Below, piece by piece: positions 5,275 to 14,200 of a stretch of DNA of 14,375 bases. Position numbers and translations under genes: made by a program. Numbering within the stretch: position 1 is the stretch's first letter; every line of letters starts with the position of its first letter. The notes under the pieces are model-generated. The model ran no database searches and was not told where the DNA came from. It saw nothing but the letters and a program-made list of their open reading frames with translations. Source of the DNA: an uncultured Oscillospiraceae bacterium (GTDB taxonomy: Bacteria > Bacillota > Clostridia > Oscillospirales > Oscillospiraceae). Location: the NCBI GenBank assembly GCA_934645175.1, contig CAKUDE010000043.1, positions 1-14,375 on the forward strand, read 5' to 3'.

Positions 5275-8200
5275 ATGAAAGAAACGCGCAAAGGGCTGTC
5301 GCGGCTGATCGCCGTGCTGCTCGTGGTCGCACTGTGCCTCGGCATTCTGCCCGCCGGAATCCTCGCGGTCGATACGTCGACCGGAAATTCCGAAGAGCGG
5401 TATCCGCTGAAGCTCACGGACGTGACCGATTCTCTGACGTTGGCCGAACGTCTGGCCTTCTTTGAAGAGAACATGGATCCGAATGTCGTATCGCGCTCCG
5501 AGACTCCCGCAAACGACGAGATCGTCAAGGTCATCGTCACGCTGGAGACCGAGAGTCTGATCGACCTTCGCGACCAGACCGACAAGAACTTGACCATGCT
5601 GGAGTTCCAGCAAAGCAAGGCCGCAATCGCCCAGCTCGAGAAGATTGCAGCCATGCAGAGCAGCGTCAAGGAGACGATGCAGAGCAAGGGCATCGAGGGT
5701 AAATACACCTTCAGCTATGCCGCGCTGCTCGCGGGCTTCTCCGCCGAGGTCCCCTACGGGACATTGGACGAGATCCGTCAGATCGACGGCGTCTCAAGCG
5801 TTGTGATGTGCGATGTGTACTATCCCGCCGTCATGGGAGAGGCGACGCTTGGTTCCGCGCTCAGCGGCGCCGAGATTGCCGACTTCGCAAATGATACGCC
5901 TTATCAGGGCGCCGGTATGCTTGTCGGTATCATCGATACCGGCCTGGACTGGCAGCATGAGGCTTTTGCCAATGCGCCGATGCTCCAGAAGCTCCGCAAG
6001 TCCGCGCTGGAAAAGCTGCTGTATAAGGTTGAGCCGTATGAAGAAAACGGCGTGACCAAGTACAACGTTTCGGCCTACAGCTATGCGGCTCTGTGGTATG
6101 CACAGAAGAACAGCAAGACGGAGCTGGTGCTTCTGACCGCTGACGATCTGTATAAGAGCGCCAAGGTTCCCTTTGCGTTTGACTATGCGGATGTCGATAC
6201 CGACGTCATTCCCACGCAGGACGCCGTGGAGAAGTACGGCAACGATCACGGCACGCACGTTGCCGGTATCGCGGCCGGCAAGACCGTCGACGGTGACGGC
6301 AATGTGACCTTTAAGGGCCAGGCTTCCGAGGCACAGCTCGCCATCTTCAAGGTCTTCTCCGATAAGTCCTCCGGCGCCTCCACCGACACCATCCTTGCCG
6401 CGCTGAACGACGCGCTGCTGCTTGGCGTCGATGTCATCAATATGTCTCTCGGCTCCGGCGGCGGCTTCGCTGCGGAACAGGCAGGCACGCTGGTGGCAAA
6501 GTATTATGACACCGTGAAGGCTGCGGGTATCCTGCTCAACTGCTCCGCCGGCAACGCCTACTCCTCCTCGCGCGGCGGCAATGCAGGCGACTTTGCTTCC
6601 ACCTCCGACCCCGACACCGGCATCATCAGCTCCGCTTCGTCCTATCCCGCGGCGCTGTCCGTTGCCTCCGTCAATGCTTCCGAAACCAAGACCTTCCGTG
6701 TGGGCACGAACCATGTCGCCTACACCGATGCGGCAAATCAGGACTTCTACAAGCTGCTGCTCGGCACCGATTCCGAGCGGAAGATCGAGTATGTGATGAT
6801 CCCCGGCGCAGGTGAGGCGTCCGACTACGAAGGGATCGACGTCACGGGTAAGATCGCCGTGGTCAAGCGCGGCGGCCTCTCCTTTGAGCTCAAGCAGATC
6901 AATGCCGCCGAGGCAGGCGCCGTCGGTTGCATCGTGTATAACAATGTAGACGGTTATCCCATCAACATGGCGATTACCGACTACCGCATCCCGTCCGCCT
7001 TCGTCAGCCGCTCCGCCGGTGCGATGATGGCCGAACAGCAGGACAAGTCCGTTGTTCTGTCGGCGAATGAGGCGGGCATCGTCTCGATGAGCGACTTCTC
7101 CTCCTGGGGCCCGCTGCCCTCGCTGGAGCTGAAGCCCGAGATCACCGCCCCCGGCGGCGATATCTACTCCACGCTGCCCTTCGGCCAGTACGGACTGATG
7201 AGCGGCACCTCAATGGCGTCTCCGTATATGGCCGGTACGGCTGCGGCCTGCCTGCAATATGTCAACAAGCTGTACCCGACGATGACCGCCGTGGAAAAGC
7301 AGCTTCTCGTCAACCGCCTGCTTATGAGCACCGCCAATATTCTCTATGACGAATACGGCGTTGCCTATTCTCCGCGTAAGCAGGGCGCGGGTATGTCCTC
7401 TTTGGCCGATGCGGTTGCCACACCTGCGTATCTCTATGTCCGCGGTGTTGACAAAACCAAGATCGAGCTGGGCGACGACGCACAGAAGACCGGCGTTTAC
7501 ACGCTGCGCTTCGTGGTTAAGAATTTGACCGGCGCTGAGCTGAGCTACGAGATCAACACCATCGTCCAGACCGAAACCACCGGCGACGATGCGCTGTATA
7601 TCGTCCAGGCTGGGCACTCCCTGTCGCCCGAGTCCGAGACGATCCGTGTCTCCGGCGGCCGACTCGACGGCAAGACCGTGACCGTTCCTGCAAACGGCGA
7701 GACCGGAATCACCGTGACCGTCAAGCTCAGCGATTCCGACCGTGCTTATCTGGAGCAGTTCCCGAACGGCATTTATGTCGAGGGCTTTGTGGAGCTGACG
7801 GCGCAGGACGATCCCTCACTGTCCATTCCGTTCCTCGGCTTCTACGGAGACTGGGGTAAGGCTCCGATTCTTGAGGATGCCGATATTTACAACGGCAAGG
7901 ATGTGAAGATGTTTGCAACCGCGCCGAGCGGCATCTATGCGATGATGTACATCTTCCGCCTCGGCACCTATCCCTTTGTCATCCCCGAGGGCTACGATGC
8001 GCCCGCTGTTTCCGCCGATCATATCAGCCTTGACCTTGGCGGCGGCAACGGTATCAGCAACCTCTATTATCTCCAGGCCGGTATGCTTCGCGGCGCAAAG
8101 AACGCCGATGTCGTCATCCGCGACGAGGACACCGGTGAGATCTACGCCCAGTGGAACGAGTTGAATGTCCGTAAGGCGATGTATAACGCTTCGACCGGAC

Positions 8201-11200
8201 AGGTTCGCGCCGGCCTGATCGGCGAGATCTGGCCGCCTCTGACCGGCAGCTCCAGCATTGGCCTGATCCCGAACAACACCCACATGGTATACGATGCCAC
8301 GTTGTATGTTGACGGCTACGACTCGTCCGACAACGTGAACAACCGTTACTCCTTCCGCTTTACCTCCGACTGCGAGATGCCTTATATCGTCGATCGCGAG
8401 AATCTGGCGCTCTATCGCGGCGAGGACGGCAGAATGTATGTCGATGTGGTGATCGCCGATAACTTTGCTCTTGCAGGCGCGACGCTCTACTCTGCGGAGT
8501 GGAAGATGAACGCCAGCTCCGGCAAAAAGGAAATTAAGCCCGGCAGCAACTATTACGGCGGCATTATCCCCGCGGTGAAGGACGACGGCACCTCTCCCGG
8601 CGCTTATGAGCCTTACACCTACACCTTCGATGTGACCGACTACTACAAGAGCTTTACCGAAGGCTGCTTCTATGTTCTTGCATACGACTATGCGATGAAC
8701 GAGACTGCCTATCGCGTGACGCTTCCGAAGAAGTCCGTTACCCGAATCACCCTGAACGAAACCGAAAAAACTCTGCCCATCAACGGCTACTTCCAGCTTG
8801 ACGCCACCGTCGAGCCGGACGATGCCACCAACCAGCTCCTTGAGTGGACGTCCTCCGATGAAGACATCGTTGTTGTCCGTGACGGCCTTGTCTCCGCGAA
8901 GGCGACCGGCACTGCGACCGTTACTGTGACCTCCGTGTCCGATCCGGAAGTGACGGCGACCTGCGATATCACCGTTACCACCGAGGTCGGCCCGGCTGTT
9001 CCGATGAGTGCTTTCCGTCTCAACTACCTGAAGGTTAGCATGATCGTCGGTGAGGTCAACACCAATACGCGACTGTATGCTTATAGTCCGTTCAATGCGA
9101 CCGATCTGGAGCTTGAATGGAGCTCGGCGGACGAATCCATTGTTACCGTTGAGCCGAACGGTACCGAGCCTTATGTGACGCAGTATGCGAAGCTCACCGC
9201 CGTCGGCCCCGGCGAGACAATCGTCACCGCCCGCGCGAAGAACAATCCCGACGCCTATGCCGAGCTGACCGTCGTGGTCACGAAGGGCGCCGAAGGCGGC
9301 ACGTTCGACATTGACGGCGATGTGCTGCGCAAGTATTCCGGTACGGATGCCGACGTCGTGATTCCCGACGGTATCCGCGTGATTGCCGACAGTGCTTTTA
9401 CCGGCAACAAGTATGTGCAGAACGTTATTTGCCCGGACAGCCTGAAGGAAATCGGCGTCAAGGCATTCTTCAACTGCACGAACCTCAAGACCGTTCGCCT
9501 GCCTGAGACGATGGACGTCATCGGCGAGAGCGCCTTCCAGAATTGTAAGCTCCTGACCTCGTTCGGCCTGGACGAAAAGGGCGTCATCCCGAATGGCTTG
9601 ACGGTAATCAACTACCGCGCTTTCTATGGCTGCAATGCGCTGGAGGGCGACCTGGTGATTCCCGACGGCGTGACTACCATCATGGGCGATGCGTTCTACG
9701 GCTGTAAGAAGCTCACCTCCATCACCATGGCCGACAGCGTTACGACGCTCGACGCCGCAACCGGCGGACAGTTCAACGGCTGCGACGGCGTGCTGAGAAT
9801 CACCCTGTCCGCCGGACTGACCGAGCTGCCGAAGCAGTGCTTCATGAATGCCAAATCCCTGATTGATCTGCCCGATCTGAAGAATGTTACCAGCATTGGC
9901 CGGGCATGCTTCCAGCATATGGATTCGGCGATCAGCATTACCATCCCCGCAAGCGTTACCTATCTGGGCGACAACGCTTTCGCTTATGCCGACGTTCTGG
10001 AGAGCGTTACCGTTCTGGGCAACCCCGAATTCGGCAAGTCCACCTTCAGCTATGATCTCGCGCTTACGAGCTTCACCGCTCCGAACCTGACGACGATCGG
10101 CGAAGAAATGCTCAAGAACTGCACGGCGCTCAAGACCTTCGCCGTCCCCGACCGTGTATCCTTCATCGGCAAGAATGCCTTCGGCAACTGCTCCGCACTG
10201 GAAAGCATCATTTTCCCGGCGACCTACAGTGCCGAGACCCTGTCCGTCGGTCTGACACCGCTTTCCAACTGCAAGGCCTTCAAGGGCTTTGTCATTGAGG
10301 AAGGCGCGAACGTTAAGACCGATGAGACCGGCGCACTCTACACCGCAGACGGCAAGGCGCTTGTTATGCTTGCGCCGAGCTTCTCGGGAACGAGCTTCAC
10401 CGTCCCGGAGGGTGTCGAGACCATTGGCAGCGGCGTGTTCTACAACATGACGAAGCTGACCTCCGTCACATTCCCGTCTACGCTGAAGAATATCGGCGAT
10501 TATGCCTTCTACAAATGCGCGCTTACCAAAGTCGAGCTGCCGGACAGCATCGAGACCATCGGCAACAACGCCTTTGACACCTGTGCATCCTTGACCAGCG
10601 TCACCTTCGGTGCAAACCTCATCAGTATCGGCGAATACGCCTTTAACAAGTGCGCGAAGCTGACCGCTGCCGAGTTTGGCCCGGCGCTCAAGACCATCGG
10701 CGCGAGAGCCTTCTCGAACTGCACGAAGATCGCCAAGTTCAGCGTGCAGGAGGGCCTGGAGTCCATCGGAGATAATGCCTTCAACAGCTGCGGCGAGATC
10801 GTGAAGATTCTCCTGCCGTCCACGCTGACCACACTGGGCAAAGATGCCTTCTATGGATGCAAAAAGGTTACGGAGATCGACTGCGGCGGCGTAACCGTTA
10901 TTCCGCAGAGAGCCTTCTATAACTGTGGCAAGCTCACGAAGCTCACCATGAGCGACGACGTGACCGAGATTGGGCCGAGCGCCTTTGCAAGCTGCAATCT
11001 TCTTGCGGATATCACCTGGCCGTCTCAGCTCGTGACCATCGGCGATACCGCCTTCAATTACTGCCGCGCACTGAAGAATCTTGACCTGAGCGGCACGAAG
11101 GTGGAGACGATCGGCAAGAGCGCCTTTGCACAGTGCTACGAGGCGCGCGTGCTGATCCTGCCGGAGACGATTAAAACAGTCGGTGCTACGGCGTTCAACT

Positions 11201-14200
11201 ACCTGAACTATAACAAGACCGGCTATGTTACCGAGGTGAATATCCCCGCGTCCCTGACCTTTATCTCCAAGGACGCCTTCAACCTCGCCAACCGTCTGCA
11301 GAACATCACCGTTTCCGAGGGCAACCAGGTCTATACCGCGTCCAACGGCGTCCTGTTCCTTAAGACCGGCGAGATCCACATCTGGCCCGCTGCGAACAGC
11401 ACTGACGTATTCACCGTTCCGGCTGATGTGACTTCGCTGCCGGAGAAGATGTTCTACAACAACAAGTCCATCAAGACTGTTTACATCCATGGCAACGTTA
11501 CCTCGATCGGCGCCAATGCCTTCTACGGCTCGAATATCGAAAGGATCGTCTTTGAGCCGTCGGCAAACGGCCTGGTTATCGGCAACTATGCCTTCTACGG
11601 CTGCTCGCAGCTCAAGTCCATCGAGCTGCCCTACGGCACAACCGAAATCGGCAGCCAGGCGTTCCAGAGAAGCGCCCTGGAGAGCATTGTTCTCCCGGAC
11701 ACCGTGACCAAGGTGGGCACGACCGCACTGGCCTATATGCCCAATCTGAAGTATGTCAAGCTGTCGGCGGCTATGACCGAGATTCCCGACCGCTGCTTCA
11801 TCGAAGACACCGCTCTTGAGGAGATCACGCTGCCTGCGTCCATCCGGAAGTGCGGCATGACGAACAATCTCAACGCTTACGACGGCTGCACCTCCCTGAA
11901 GAATATCTTCGTTGAGGAAGGCTCCCGCTACTTCAAGAGCGTTGACGGTGTTCTGTACGACGCCAACGGCGCAACTCTGCGCTACTATCCGGAGGGCAGG
12001 GACGATGAGAAGTTTACCGTACCCGAGGGAACCATCCGTATCGGCGCCCGCGCCTTCTTCGGCAATGAGAAGCTGAAGGCTGTCGTCCTGCCGTCCACGC
12101 TTGTGCGTATCGGCACGCACGCCTTTGCAAGCTGCACCGAGCTGAAGGACTTCTATTTCTTCGGTATGACGGCTCCGATGCTGGAGTCCACTATGTCCTC
12201 CACCGGTCCGTTTGCCAACCTGACGCTGTACTGCAACTTCATCGGCATCTGGGCAACCTACATTGTCAATGTCGGCTACGAGTATCAGGACTACGGCATC
12301 AACCTCTATTATCTCGAGGGCGCTACCGGCTACGATGCCTACGTCTGGGATAAGTACTTCAACACCGAAAACGGTTCGGTCAATGTTATGACCGCCGGCT
12401 ATTTCACCCCGAGTGACCTGACGGCCGTTGACGACGATGCGCATAACGTGCAGCTCGACTGGACCGCCGTGAAGCAGGCGGCCATTGAGGGCATCACCTA
12501 TACCATCGAGCGCAGTGTGGCCGTGAAGGTCGCCGGCGAGCAGAACACCTGGGATTATGAAGGCTTTGAAATCATTGCCGAGGGACTGACCGATTGCAGC
12601 TTCCTCGACAGATCCGGACTGTCCTTCGGCCTGAGCTATGCCTACCGTGTCACCGCCTATAACGCCAAGGGTGAGACCGGCCCTGCCGCCATTGTTGTTC
12701 TTACCATCGATGAGGTTACAAACGACGACGAAGCGGCTGTCCTGGAGCTGATCGCCAAGATCGAGGCTCTTAAGCCTACTTCCGAACTGAACCATAACGA
12801 TCTTGAAAAGACATTGGCGCTTCAGGCTGAGTACGACGCTCTGAAGGATACACAGAAGGCGCTGGTTGTCAACTATGCAACGCTGATCTGTGCCGAGGCA
12901 CAGTGTGTCACCGACGCAATCCACACCTATGATCTTGCGACCGTAAAATCCGCCGACGAGACGGATATCAGGACACTGCTTGACCATGTTGCAAGACTTC
13001 TTGCCGACGCGGCTCTGGATGACGACTGCAAGAGTGCGCTGGAAACGGCCAAGACCTTTGCCGACGGACTGCTTGCCCGTATCGCCGAGGTTCGCGGTCA
13101 GATGAGCGAATTTGGCGAGACGATCTCAGGTTATGCGCTTACGACCGTCAAGTCGAGCGACAAGACCGCGCTGGAGACTTTGTTGGCCAAGATCAATGCC
13201 CTGCTTGCTTCCGAGAACCTTACGGAAGCGGAGCGCGAGACAGTAGAGGCCAACCGCGACAGCGTTCAGGCGCTGCTTGACCGTATCGCCGAGGTGCAGC
13301 TTGCATACACAGGCATCCGCACCGACGCAGACAGCTACGCGTTGGATACCGTCAAGTCCTCCGATGAGGCAAATCTCAGACAGCTTATCGCACGTATCAA
13401 CGAGCTGCTTGCGACCGAAAACCTGACCGATGCCGAGCGCGAACAGCTCCTTTCCGATAAGGCGCTTGCCAACGCGCTGCTCGACCGTATCGAAGAGATC
13501 GGAAGCTCGATCGACGGACTGTATGAGCGTATCATGTCTTATCAGGTCGCCACTATCCGTTCCTACAATCGCTCGGACGTTGAAAAGCTGCTTGATGAAG
13601 TCGTGCTGCTGCTGGCCGGACAGAATTTGACCACTGCGGAGCGTCAGAAGCTCGACGAGGCCAAGGCGCACGCCGAGGCGCTGCTGGCCCGCCTTGCGGA
13701 GGTTGCGCAGACGCTGACGGATGCGATCCGGATTTCCGAGCAGTATGTGGTGGAGAGCGTAAAGACTTCCGATTATGAGACGATTCTTGCCGTATACACC
13801 GGGGCTGTTGCTCTGCTCAAGAGCGACAACCTGACGGAGAGTGAACGCACCGCACTTGTTGCTGCCTACAATAAACTGAGCGATCTGCTTTCCCAGATTG
13901 ACTCCATTGAAGGCTCTCTGGAGGCCCTGGAGGACCTTATCGGACGGTACACACTGCGCACGGTTACGAGCGCAGATGAAGAGGACATCGCTCTCGGCGG
14001 TCTGCTCAGCGCGGTTCTCCTCAACAGCGATAACCTGACCGAGCAGGAGCGAATCCTTGTGGAGGGTTATGCGAAGAAGATCGACGAGCTGCTGGCACGC
14101 ATCCACATGGTAGCAGAGGAGATCGACCGCGTTCGCGGTGCCTATGCGGAGCTTGAGGACGGGAAGCTGACCAAGGATGACCGCACGACCGTTACCGACC

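Noticed and set aside
5318..5341. Lipoprotein signal at Cys21 of the protease
   Set aside because: The residues before the cysteine are VAL, and a lipobox needs a small residue directly before Cys. An ordinary signal peptide fits better.
5794..6714. A 306-codon minus-strand open frame opposite the protease catalytic domain
   Set aside because: The sense strand here encodes the Asp and His motifs of the S8 domain. The antisense frame is Gly/Val/Ala-rich with no family resemblance and ends at a sense TCA codon.
7816..12987. A 1723-codon minus-strand open frame opposite the leucine-rich region
   Set aside because: It runs in exact codon register with the protease gene and is open only because sense TTA, CTA and TCA are avoided. 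It has no ribosome binding site or recognisable domain, and its periodic composition mirrors the sense repeats.
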